Made by a program: the position numbers and the translations under genes. Of a stretch of DNA of 64,000 nucleotides, positions 28,192-35,626 are shown in pieces. How positions within the stretch are numbered: position 1 is the first letter of the stretch; each line of letters starts with the position of its first letter. The DNA is from an uncultured Nitrospira sp. GTDB taxonomy: Bacteria; Nitrospirota; Nitrospiria; Nitrospirales; Nitrospiraceae. The DNA lies in contig CABVRW010000005.1 of the NCBI GenBank assembly GCA_902500785.1, forward strand, positions 1-64,000, given 5' to 3'. The notes under the pieces are model-generated. The model was not told the origin of the DNA. It saw only the letters and a list, made by a program, of their open reading frames with translations, and ran no database searches.

Positions 28192-29339
28192 CCCGTGCCG
28201 GTTCGTCAAAGGGGATTCTGCCGTATCAGCATATCGCCCAACTGATCGTCCGCAAGGCCATCGCGTCGGATCATCCGATTGAGGATCGGCAGATCCAGCC
28301 GGCCAGCCTGGACTTGCGGCTCGGCAAGAAGGCGTACCGGCTGATCAGCAGCTTCCTGCCGGAATTGTCGGCCATCAGCAGCCGCCTCAATGTGCTCGAC
28401 TTTTATCAGTCCGACCTCGTGATGTACGAGATGGACCTCACGCAGGGCGCCATTCTCGAAAAAGGCCATGTCTATCTGGTCCCGCTCCTGGAGCAGCTGC
28501 ACCTGCCGGCCACGCTTCGCGCCCGCGCCAATCCCAAAAGCACCACCGGACGGCTGGATGTCTTCACCCGCGTCGTAACCGATCTGAATGCCGGCTTCGA
28601 TGAGATCCGAGCCGGCTATCGAGGTCCACTCTACCTGGAAGTCGTGCCACGCTCCTTCGCCATTAAAGTACGCACGGGCGACTCCCTGAATCAGATTCGT
28701 TTCGTGCGCGGAGATGCGACGGTATCCGATGCCGCCCTCCAGAAGCTGCACGGTACCGATCCGCTGCTCTTCCACAATGCCACACCCCCGAAACCGCTTC
28801 CACAGAAGGAGTTCCGCACGGAGCGAGGCCTCTTCCTGCGAATCGATCTCACCGGAAGTGCACGGGAAGATGCGGTGATCGGCTATCGGGCCAAGAAAAA
28901 CAGCCATGTCATCGACCTGGCCAAGATCGGCCATTATGCGGCCTTAGACTTCTGGGAACCCCTGAAACGGCACCGACAGGATAGCCTGCTCCTGGAGCCG
29001 GAAGAATTTTATATCCTGGCGTCCAAGGAGCGCATTCGGGTGCCGTCGGGCTATGCCGCCGAGATGGTGGCCTATGAGGCGGCCTGCGGCGAACTGCGCA
29101 CACACTATGCCGGATTCTTCGACCCGGGATTCGGGTATGGAGACGGGAAGATGCGAGGGACCCAGGTCGTTCTGGAAGTCCGCCCGCACGATGTGCCGTT
29201 CCTCATCCATGACGGGCAAACCTTCTTTAAAGTAGTGTATGATCACATGTTCACAAAGCCGACCCAGGTATACGGTTCGGCGCTCGGCTCGTCTTACCAA
29301 CGACAGGCCCTCACCCTGAGCAAACATTTTAAGGCCTAA
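28188..29339 (+). CDS. dcd: Long-form dCTP deaminase / dUTPase-fold protein (tandem)
   Basis: A 383 aa protein with two dUTPase-like folds in tandem, the bacterial long-form 2'-deoxycytidine 5'-triphosphate deaminase class. The N-terminal half has IQPASLDLRLG, then RANPKSTTGRLDVFTRVV with the Ser/Arg-containing motif and GYRGPLYLEVVP. The C-terminal half repeats the pattern with ERIRVPSGYAAEMVAYEA, FFDPGFGY and GTQVVLEVRPHDVPFLIHDGQ. It makes dUTP (or dUMP) for thymidylate synthesis. Start: GTG at 28188 overlapping the kamA stop, with GGAGGGAG upstream. The next gene starts 2 nt after its stop. Confidence 0.85.
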   Translation: MTRAGSSKGILPYQHIAQLIVRKAIASDHPIEDRQIQPASLDLRLGKKAYRLISSFLPELSAISSRLNVLDFYQSDLVMYEMDLTQGAILEKGHVYLVPLLEQLHLPATLRARANPKSTTGRLDVFTRVVTDLNAGFDEIRAGYRGPLYLEVVPRSFAIKVRTGDSLNQIRFVRGDATVSDAALQKLHGTDPLLFHNATPPKPLPQKEFRTERGLFLRIDLTGSAREDAVIGYRAKKNSHVIDLAKIGHYAALDFWEPLKRHRQDSLLLEPEEFYILASKERIRVPSGYAAEMVAYEAACGELRTHYAGFFDPGFGYGDGKMRGTQVVLEVRPHDVPFLIHDGQTFFKVVYDHMFTKPTQVYGSALGSSYQRQALTLSKHFKA

Positions 29340-29341
29340 CG

Positions 29342-29749
29342 ATGGCACCTCCCAGCGACCTACCAGATCCTTCCACTCGTCCATCCAGGCACTCGTCTCA
29401 CCGCCCGGATGACGAAAGCAACCTGGACCGCCAGACGCATGTGGTCGGGATGATGATCGGCACGGCGTTAATGTTCATCGGCTTTTTGGACGTATTTCTC
29501 TCCATCAGCGGTGGATTCGAGATCAACGTGGTTCCGCTGCTGATCTACTTCAGCGGCATCGCCGTATGGGCCAATGCCGTGGTCGAAAATCCGACCATTC
29601 GTTATTCGTTGATGGCAGGATCCGTCCTAATCAGTTTGGCGTTTTTTCACTATGGGGAAGTCTTGTTCTGGCATAAGCAGGTGGTATTCTGGTCCACCGT
29701 CGTTGTGGTCATGTACTTCATGTTCAAGGAACCCAAGCCGGCCGCGTGA
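29342..29749 (+). CDS. Small four-helix membrane protein
   Basis: A 135 aa protein with a hydrophilic N-terminus of about 32 residues and four hydrophobic segments (about 35-55, 62-80, 88-106 and 111-128). No family motif is recognised. It starts 2 nt after the deaminase stop, so it is translated from the same transcript. It may be a general membrane protein with no link to nucleotide metabolism. Confidence 0.75.
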   Translation: MAPPSDLPDPSTRPSRHSSHRPDDESNLDRQTHVVGMMIGTALMFIGFLDVFLSISGGFEINVVPLLIYFSGIAVWANAVVENPTIRYSLMAGSVLISLAFFHYGEVLFWHKQVVFWSTVVVVMYFMFKEPKPAA

Positions 29750-29794
29750 ATCCACACATATCACGCGAACCATTGCCCTCGACTTCAAGTCTCG

Positions 29795-30523
29795 ATGACC
29801 ATTGCCGTCGTCATCCCCGTCCTAAATGAAGCCCGTTGCATCGGCCAGACGCTCTCGCACACGGCCACGCTGGGATTCGACGACCTCATCGTCGTCGACG
29901 GCGGTAGCTCCGATCAGACCTGCGCGATTGTGGAATCGTGCACCGATCGCCTAGGCGCCTCCCCACATTCCGGTCCTTCGCCGGCCCCCCCTCCCATTCG
30001 TCTCCTCACGTCTCCGCCGGGCCGCGCGCGACAGCTGAACGCAGGCGCAGCCGCCAGCCGATGCGATGTTCTGCTGTTCCTTCACGCGGATACGCACCTC
30101 CCCTTGAATGCCCGACAGGCCGTCACCACCGCCCTGTCCGTCAATGCCTACGTCGGGGGACGATTCAACGTCCGCTTCGATTCCCCATCCCCGCTGGCTC
30201 GTCTCGTCGGCCGCATGATGAACCTGCGCTCCCGTTGGAGCGGCATCGCCACCGGTGACCAGGCCCTGTTCGTGCGCCGCGACGTCTTCGAGCGGATCGG
30301 ACGCTTTGCGGACATGCCCCTGATGGAAGATATTGAATTCACACGCCGCCTCAAACGAGCCGGACACCTCGCACCGCTGCCGGACCACGTCGTCACCGCG
30401 TTCCGTCGATGGGAGCAGAAAGGCCCTCTCCGCACAATTCTGTTGATGTGGACCCTCCGCTTCCTGTACTGGATCGGAGTCAGCCCGCATCGACTACAAC
30501 ATTTTTACGGCACGGTGAGATGA
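29795..30523 (+). CDS. GT2 glycosyltransferase (TIGR04283 family)
   Basis: A 242 aa GT-A fold transferase. Signatures are VVIPVLNEARCIGQTL, VVDGGSSDQT, RARQLNAGA and LLFLHADT (the DxD-equivalent HADT), then GRFNVRFD, TGDQALFVRR and MPLMEDIEFTRRLKRAG. This pattern defines the TIGR04283 family, named from arsenosugar clusters. A hydrophobic segment near the C-terminus (LLMWTLRFLYWIGV) may tether it to the membrane. It is paired with the DUF2064 gene 4 nt downstream, the usual partner. No arsenic methyltransferase is nearby, so arsenosugar synthesis should not be assumed. Confidence 0.87.
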   Translation: MTIAVVIPVLNEARCIGQTLSHTATLGFDDLIVVDGGSSDQTCAIVESCTDRLGASPHSGPSPAPPPIRLLTSPPGRARQLNAGAAASRCDVLLFLHADTHLPLNARQAVTTALSVNAYVGGRFNVRFDSPSPLARLVGRMMNLRSRWSGIATGDQALFVRRDVFERIGRFADMPLMEDIEFTRRLKRAGHLAPLPDHVVTAFRRWEQKGPLRTILLMWTLRFLYWIGVSPHRLQHFYGTVR

Positions 30524-30527
30524 ACCC

Positions 30528-31280
30528 ATGCGCGCGCAATCGTCGGACCGCAAACAGCCCGCCTCGACAGCCCTGGTGATCTTCGCCAAAGCTCCGATTC
30601 CAGGGCAGGTCAAAACACGTCTTTGCTCGGCCTTGACCGAAGACGAAGCCGCGACCCTGCACGGAAGCTTCGTCCTCGACACACTCGAACGCGCCAAAGC
30701 GGCGGTGAACAAATTCACGCTTCCTGTCGATCGATTCTTGGCCTGCGCGCCGTCAAGCGCCCATGTCTTTTTCAGAATCATGGAAGCGCGCCACGGGGTC
30801 ACGCTTCTTGACCAGCAAGGCGACGACCTCGGCGACAGGATGACACACGCCTTCGACACCCTCTTTGCCCGCGGCTACCGGCAGGTGTGCCTAGTGGGCA
30901 CCGACGTCCCGTCGCTGCCGCTGACTCATTATCGTGACGCGGTCGAATCGCTCACCCGGCATGATCTGATCCTCGGGCCGGCCGCAGACGGTGGGTACTA
31001 CCTGATCGGCATGACGATGCCTCGCCCCGACCTGTTCGCAGGCATTCCCTGGTCGACGGATCAAGTGATGGCACTGACACAACAAAAAGCGGCGGCGGCA
31101 GGATTGAAGACTGCGTTCCTGCCGGTATGGAACGATGTGGATACCCTCGACAATCTCCAGGCATTGATCGACGACTGCGCGGCGGACAAGAAACGCCCGA
31201 AGCAAGAACGGGTGTTCTCCATGCGCACGGCGGGCACACTGGAATTGCTCGCGAAACGACTTCGAACCCGCCATGTGTAG
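30528..31280 (+). CDS. DUF2064 / TIGR04282 nucleotidyl- or glycosyltransferase-like protein
   Basis: A 250 aa GT-A-like fold protein. Signatures are LVIFAKAPIPGQVKTRL, GDDLGDRMTHAF, LVGTDVPSLP and ILGPAADGGYYLIG, matching the TIGR04282 family. It begins 4 nt after the TIGR04283 stop, and the two families usually occur together. The fold resembles CMP-sugar or MobA-type nucleotidyltransferases. The donor and acceptor are unknown. Confidence 0.87.
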   Translation: MRAQSSDRKQPASTALVIFAKAPIPGQVKTRLCSALTEDEAATLHGSFVLDTLERAKAAVNKFTLPVDRFLACAPSSAHVFFRIMEARHGVTLLDQQGDDLGDRMTHAFDTLFARGYRQVCLVGTDVPSLPLTHYRDAVESLTRHDLILGPAADGGYYLIGMTMPRPDLFAGIPWSTDQVMALTQQKAAAAGLKTAFLPVWNDVDTLDNLQALIDDCAADKKRPKQERVFSMRTAGTLELLAKRLRTRHV

Positions 31281-31320
31281 CAGGATGCGGAACACGTCCG
31301 CTCGCGGCGTGCTCGAACTC

Positions 31321-31337
31321 CGTGAATCGTGAAACGT
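31321..31337. repeat. Copy of the CGTGAA..CGT..AAACGT intergenic repeat
   Basis: CGTGAATCGTGAAACGT matches the repeat at 12985-13008 with two substitutions over the 17 shared positions. It lies in the non-coding gap after the DUF2064 gene. Confidence 0.45.
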
Positions 31338-31463
31338 ATCTCGTCAGGGACTGCAGCCGGGCCGTACCGAGAGACGAACGACGGACGAAGATGACGGCCT
31401 TTTTGCGCATTCTGCGGGCTCTTCTGATCCGACGCGGGACATGAACTGATCGTCACGTCTTGA

Positions 31464-31492
31464 GCAGCCATCGAGTTTTTCCGCAGCTTGCT
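31464..31492. repeat. Dispersed repeat, copy A
   Basis: A 29-nt unit with core CATCGAG-TTTTTCCGCAGC followed by TTGCTA, just upstream of the SDR start. It matches 57603-57631 at 25 of 29 positions. A weaker relative (CTTTTTGCGCATTCTGC) lies about 65 nt before it. Confidence 0.6.
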
Positions 31493-31506
31493 AGGGGGGA
31501 GTTTGC

Positions 31507-32241
31507 ATGTCGAACAACGTGGCCCTCATTACCGGCGGAGCAAAAGGAATCGGCCGCGCTATCGCGCTTGATCTCGCCGCGAAACAATGGTCCGTGGCCA
31601 TTTGCTACCGCACCAGCGCGGCGGCCGCGGAGGAGACCAGCGCCGCCATCATGGCACGTGGCGGACAAGCCTTTGCCCTGCAGTGCGACGTATCAGATCC
31701 GGAGGCCGCCACCAACTTCGTCGCAGAGGTCGAAAGCCGGTGGGGCAAGATCGACGCGTTGATCAATGGCGCCGGCCCTTACCACCGCGTGAATCTCTTC
31801 GACGAGACACCCGCCGGTTGGCGTGAAATGTTCGACGGAAACTTACACCCGATTTTTTATCTTGGGCAGGCGGTCGCGCCAGGAATGAAGGCACGGAAGC
31901 ATGGGCGCATCATCAACTTCAGTATGGCCAATGCGGACCAGATGGTGGCCCAGCCGGAGGTGACGGGACATTATATCGCCAAGGCCGGAGTGTTGATGCT
32001 CACCAGAACGCTGGCAAAACTGCTCGCCCCCTACGGCATTACCGTCAACGCGATTTCGCCGGGTTTCATCGATTCTGGCAGCGCGCCCCCGGAGGAACTG
32101 GCAGGCGTAGTGAAGCGAATTCCCGCAGGATACGTCGGCAGCGTCGCGGACACCGTGGCAGCCGTGCGATATTTATTGAGCGAGGATGCCCGCTACGTCA
32201 ACGGCGCCAACCTGCATCTCAGCGGCGGATGGGGAATTTAG
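31507..32241 (+). CDS. SDR-family protein with an atypical active site
   Basis: A 244 aa classical short-chain dehydrogenase/reductase fold with the cofactor motif TGGAKGIGR (9-17), DVSD (61-64), NGAG (87-90) and a VNAISPGF C-terminal segment. The active-site tetrad deviates: the sequence is GHYIAKAG, so Tyr156 and Lys159 are only three apart instead of four. Aligned on Lys, the Tyr position is His155 and the Ser position is Asn142. The protein may be a non-standard or inactive member, or use a different acid. GGGGGGA gives the ribosome site 6 nt from the ATG. It stands alone, preceded by a dispersed repeat. Confidence 0.85.
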   Translation: MSNNVALITGGAKGIGRAIALDLAAKQWSVAICYRTSAAAAEETSAAIMARGGQAFALQCDVSDPEAATNFVAEVESRWGKIDALINGAGPYHRVNLFDETPAGWREMFDGNLHPIFYLGQAVAPGMKARKHGRIINFSMANADQMVAQPEVTGHYIAKAGVLMLTRTLAKLLAPYGITVNAISPGFIDSGSAPPEELAGVVKRIPAGYVGSVADTVAAVRYLLSEDARYVNGANLHLSGGWGI

Positions 32242-32246
32242 GCTGC

Positions 32247-33683
32247 TCACTTGGCAAGAACGACGATGAGTCCGATCAGCGCCGCCACGATATAACTCTT
32301 GGGATCCCGCACCGCAAACACCACCGGATCGTCATCCATTCGGTTGCGATAGGCTAACATCCACACCCTGGTGATCCAGTACAGCATCACCGGGCAGATC
32401 AGCCATAAGAGCTCCGAATGCGTATACAACAGCAGCACTTCCTTGCTGCTGATATAGAGCGCCAGGACCAATACCGCCACCAGCCCACTCGAAGAACCGA
32501 TACTGGCGATGTGTTCGATATCCGTGACCCAATAGCCCCGCCCATGCACTTCCTTCTCGTCGGAACGGCTCAAGAGCCGCAATTCCGTATAGCGTTTCAC
32601 CAGTGCAAGGCTCAGGAACAGAAACAGGGAAAATGTCAGCAACCAATGGGACGGTACGATGCCGGTGGCCGCTCCTCCGGCATAGATTCGCAGCGTGTAC
32701 AGTTGGGCCAATGCGATCACGTCTACCATGACGAACTGCTTCAAATAAAACGTGTATGCGGTCGTCAGGACCAGATAGCCGCCTAGCACGAGCATGAACA
32801 ACGGTGGAAGCATCAGCGCCAGCAGGATTCCACCCGACAGGGCCCCGATGGCCATCAAGAGCCCAAACGGAATGGACAGTTGCCCCGAGGCAAAGGGACG
32901 ATTTTTTTTCCTGGGATGCTGGCGATCGGAAGACAGGTCCAGGCAGTCATTGAGAATATAGACCGAAGAGGCCGACAGGCTGAAGGATGCAAACGCCAAT
33001 CCTGCCTGCAGCACCAAGGACTTGTCTGTAATCTGGTGCGAAGCCAGGACCGGAGTCAACACCAGCACATTTTTCGCCCACTGATGTAGGCGCAACGCCT
33101 TCGCAAGCACCGCCAGCCAGCGCACGGGCTCACCGAATACCTGACTCACCGTGGTCAGGGCCTGTGCGCGCTTCACCAATGGAGCGGGCGCATTGACCAG
33201 AATCGCCTCGTTGGCCTCAGCCCACACCGGCAAATCAGCCGTCGAGTTGCCCGCATAGGCGAACCGGCGCGCCCCATACCGCTCGACCAAGACCGCGACC
33301 TTGCGCGCGCCTTTCAGATTGACCTCGGCATCGCTCCCGAACACCCGATCGTCAAACAGGCCGATATGTTCCGCCACCGCCCGCGCAAACGTGACATGAC
33401 TGGCCGTGGCCAACACCAGTTTCCGTCCGGCCTGACGTTCTTTAGTCAGAAACTCGACCAGGTCTTTCTGGTAGGGAAGGGTGGCGACGTCGAGCGTCAC
33501 CCGGCGGGCAATCTCATGCTTGAAATGGGCTTTGCCGTTCAGCAACCAGAACGGCAGGAGAAAGAGTGTCAGCGGATTCTGCTTGAGCAACGCCAGGAGC
33601 GATTCCCACAGCAGGTCGGTCTTGATGAGGGTCCCATCAAGGTCGACGCAAAGCGGACTTTTTCCTTGGAGGTCCTCACCCAT
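32247..33683 (-). CDS. HAD phosphatase-UbiA prenyltransferase fusion
   Basis: A 478 aa protein. Residues 1-200 are a HAD hydrolase (DLDGTL, Asp14/Asp16; LVLATAS; GNSTADLPVWAEA). Residues about 205-478 are a UbiA-type membrane prenyltransferase with about eight or nine helices and the first Asp-rich motif NDCLDLSSDRQHPRKKNRP. The second half resembles decaprenyl-phosphate phosphoribosyltransferase of arabinan precursor synthesis, and this fusion is known in several phyla. It would make a polyprenyl-phosphate pentose, with the HAD domain removing a phosphate. It is convergent with the SDR gene, 5 nt between stops. Confidence 0.87.
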   Translation of the reverse strand: MGEDLQGKSPLCVDLDGTLIKTDLLWESLLALLKQNPLTLFLLPFWLLNGKAHFKHEIARRVTLDVATLPYQKDLVEFLTKERQAGRKLVLATASHVTFARAVAEHIGLFDDRVFGSDAEVNLKGARKVAVLVERYGARRFAYAGNSTADLPVWAEANEAILVNAPAPLVKRAQALTTVSQVFGEPVRWLAVLAKALRLHQWAKNVLVLTPVLASHQITDKSLVLQAGLAFASFSLSASSVYILNDCLDLSSDRQHPRKKNRPFASGQLSIPFGLLMAIGALSGGILLALMLPPLFMLVLGGYLVLTTAYTFYLKQFVMVDVIALAQLYTLRIYAGGAATGIVPSHWLLTFSLFLFLSLALVKRYTELRLLSRSDEKEVHGRGYWVTDIEHIASIGSSSGLVAVLVLALYISSKEVLLLYTHSELLWLICPVMLYWITRVWMLAYRNRMDDDPVVFAVRDPKSYIVAALIGLIVVLAK

Positions 33684-33772
33684 GGGTCGCAGGGGATTCT
33701 ATCGGCAAGGGAGAAGTCGCGCAAGAATTTACACGGAATTTCGTCCGGTCGAAGATTTCGGTAGCGAGAGAC

Positions 33773-33788
33773 AGGGCGAATCCGCCCT
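33773..33788 (-). other. Short hairpin downstream of grxD
   Basis: AGGGCG-AATC-CGCCCT, a perfect 6-bp stem with a 4-nt loop, about 55 nt after the GrxD stop. No T run follows, so a terminator role is weak. Confidence 0.3.
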
Positions 33789-33842
33789 CCGAATGCACCG
33801 TCCGCCTAGCGGTGGAGATGAATCGGTGCCTGTTGGCTGCCG

Positions 33843-34169
33843 CTACTCCGCTCCGAACGCCTTCTTCAGGAGCGGCACCACTTCGCCTTTGGCTTCCATG
33901 GGGTCCAGAATGTCCGTGTCGCCGTAAAACTGCCCGTCGATGAATACCTTCGGCAGAGTCGGCCAATTCGTCAACTTGGTCAATGCATCCCGTTTGGCCG
34001 GCTGAGACAACACGTCGATGAGTTCGTAGGGATACCCGTATTTCTCAAAAAAGTGGATGGTCTCCCTGGTGAACCCGCACATCGGCATGGCTTTGGTGCC
34101 CTTGCCGTAAATCAGAATTTTGTTCGCTTTGATTTCTTGCTGAATCTGTTCTTCGATCGGGTCAGCCAT
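33843..34169 (-). CDS. grxD: Monothiol glutaredoxin (Grx4/GrxD family)
   Basis: A 108 aa CGFS-class glutaredoxin that carries a glutathione-ligated [2Fe-2S] cluster. The active site reads MCGFT (Cys31), with Thr in place of the usual Ser. The glutathione-binding WPTLPKVFIDGQFYG and the C-terminal GGSDI-like segment, here YGDTDIL, follow. It starts 11 nt after the BolA stop. The pair is the well-known Grx-BolA complex of iron and Fe-S homeostasis, so the two products very likely bind each other. Confidence 0.94.
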   Translation of the reverse strand: MADPIEEQIQQEIKANKILIYGKGTKAMPMCGFTRETIHFFEKYGYPYELIDVLSQPAKRDALTKLTNWPTLPKVFIDGQFYGDTDILDPMEAKGEVVPLLKKAFGAE

Positions 34170-34180
34170 CTGTCCCTCCT

Positions 34181-34426
34181 CTATGTTTTTGCTTCATCCG
34201 GTGTCGTGGCCGTAATCTCCAAGGCATGAATACGCCCGTCTTTCATCGGAACGGCCAAGGCCTGATACACCATTCGATGTCGGTCCAGGAGATTCTTGCC
34301 GAGAAACCCACCTGACGTCACCCGCACGATTAAATGGTCCTGTGTCCCGGTCTTATCGATCACGGTCACGGCAGCATCAGGAAACATCTGACGAATGTAG
34401 GTGGTTAGGGTATCGGCGGTAATCAT
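34181..34426 (-). CDS. BolA family protein
   Basis: An 81 aa single-domain protein. Visible family features are FPDAAVTVIDKTG, then DHLIVRVTSGGFLGKNLLDRHRMVYQAL (with the conserved R-H and a possible His ligand) and a DGRIHALEI end. It lies 11 nt upstream of grxD in one transcript and probably forms a cluster-bridged heterodimer with it. Confidence 0.93.
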   Translation of the reverse strand: MITADTLTTYIRQMFPDAAVTVIDKTGTQDHLIVRVTSGGFLGKNLLDRHRMVYQALAVPMKDGRIHALEITATTPDEAKT

Positions 34427-35059
34427 TAGTCAGGAGGATAACGCATCCGAGAAGCCGAAGGCAATCTGAACCGAAGGTAATTTAATCATTGAGACAGAAG
34501 CTGACGCGCCTCGGACGAATGGCGATTGGAATGGCAGACCGCTGCACGACGTCATTGCGTGAACCACTTCATGCCGCTCGCGCACAGCAGATGAAAGAAG
34601 ATTGCTGGCCCGGACTCTCCATGACTAGTCCGGGAGGGGTCCAGCCGAATTCGAGTCACCTCGTTTCCTTGCCTGGCACGAATCATTCTCTGTTGATCGT
34701 CTTCAGGAGCCGGACGACCTTGACGATGTCGATGGCCGAGAAGGACCGACATTTCTTCTCGAACTGTCGATCAAGTCACTTCTCATTTTCCCGCAGGATC
34801 AGATCTCGACCGACCCATCCAGCAATCCCGATCGACATCTTGAACTGGCCCGGTGTTCTGATCGGTTGAGATATCGGTGGTGGATTTCATCCGGCCTGGT
34901 GGATCCCAACCACCAACTAGGAAGACCTCTTCACTACTTTTTTCTAACAGACTGAAATCACGCGCTTCCTATGGTTTCCTCCATTGGCATGTGTGTTGCT
35001 CTCTCTCAACAGCAAGGACAACATGTGCAACCAACGACACAACCATCGAGGAGGGGATC
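34427..35059. other. Long non-coding gap before the sensory operon
   Basis: About 630 nt without a gene that I can support. It appears richer in A/T than the surrounding genes. It contains a perfect 8-bp hairpin CCCGGACT/AGTCCGGG (34609-34634, 10-nt loop) and no clear promoter match. Open frames across it (34489-34869 plus, 34552-34752 minus) show no family motif. It may hold a decayed gene and the promoter of the operon starting at 35060. Confidence 0.5.
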
Positions 35060-35494
35060 ATGGGAGAATTCAAATCGGGCTTCTTTATGAGCGAGTCAGC
35101 ATGCAATGGTCGGGTGCTCGTGGTCGATGATGAGCCGGATATTCGGAAGGTTGTCCGAATGACCTTGCAGAAGGCCGGGTATGAGGTCATTGAAGCGGAG
35201 AACGGTGAAAAAGCCATCGAGGCTATCAATACCGGAGAAAACCGGCTGCTGCTTGATGTGCTCATCTGCGACATCCGCATGCCGAAGATCAACGGGGTTG
35301 AGGCCATTGCCTACTTTCAGCAGGAATGGCCACGTGTCCCAATCATTGTGCTGACCGGTTTCCCCGACACCGACATGGCCACTTCGTTCTTACGGAGCGG
35401 CGTCGTCGACTACCTGGTGAAACCCGTAGAGGGGGAAAAGCTTCGCGCGGCCGTGGCCAGAGCCATGGAACAGCGAGAGCTTGCCCAACTCTAG
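35060..35494 (+). CDS. Single-domain response regulator (CheY-like)
   Basis: A 144 aa receiver without an output domain. Acidic pair Asp23/Asp24 (VVDDEPD), phospho-acceptor Asp71 in LICDIRMPKINGVE, Thr in VLTGFP and Lys in YLVKP are all present. Start: ATG at 35060 with GAGGAGGGG upstream. The frame extends back to 34877 without similarity. It is the first gene of a four-gene operon with two histidine kinases and a DUF3365 haem protein, so it is the likely phosphotransfer partner of those kinases. Confidence 0.93.
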   Translation: MGEFKSGFFMSESACNGRVLVVDDEPDIRKVVRMTLQKAGYEVIEAENGEKAIEAINTGENRLLLDVLICDIRMPKINGVEAIAYFQQEWPRVPIIVLTGFPDTDMATSFLRSGVVDYLVKPVEGEKLRAAVARAMEQRELAQL

Positions 35495-35626
35495 TGACAC
35501 CCAGGCCGATAGGCAGCTCCGCACCATCCGCGTCGGGGAGGTCCCTCGGGCCTCTCCGACGACAAGGTGCGACCAGGTGAGGGCCATCATCGGCCCAGGC
35601 TTCATGAGACATCACGGAATGCGGCC

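Noticed and set aside
28188-31280. Arsenosugar biosynthesis cluster
   Set aside because: The TIGR04283/TIGR04282 names come from such clusters, but no ArsM or radical SAM arsenosugar gene is adjacent.
34489-34869. 126 aa frame in the long gap before the sensory operon
   Set aside because: No similarity, no ribosome site and atypical composition. The region is described as a gap instead.
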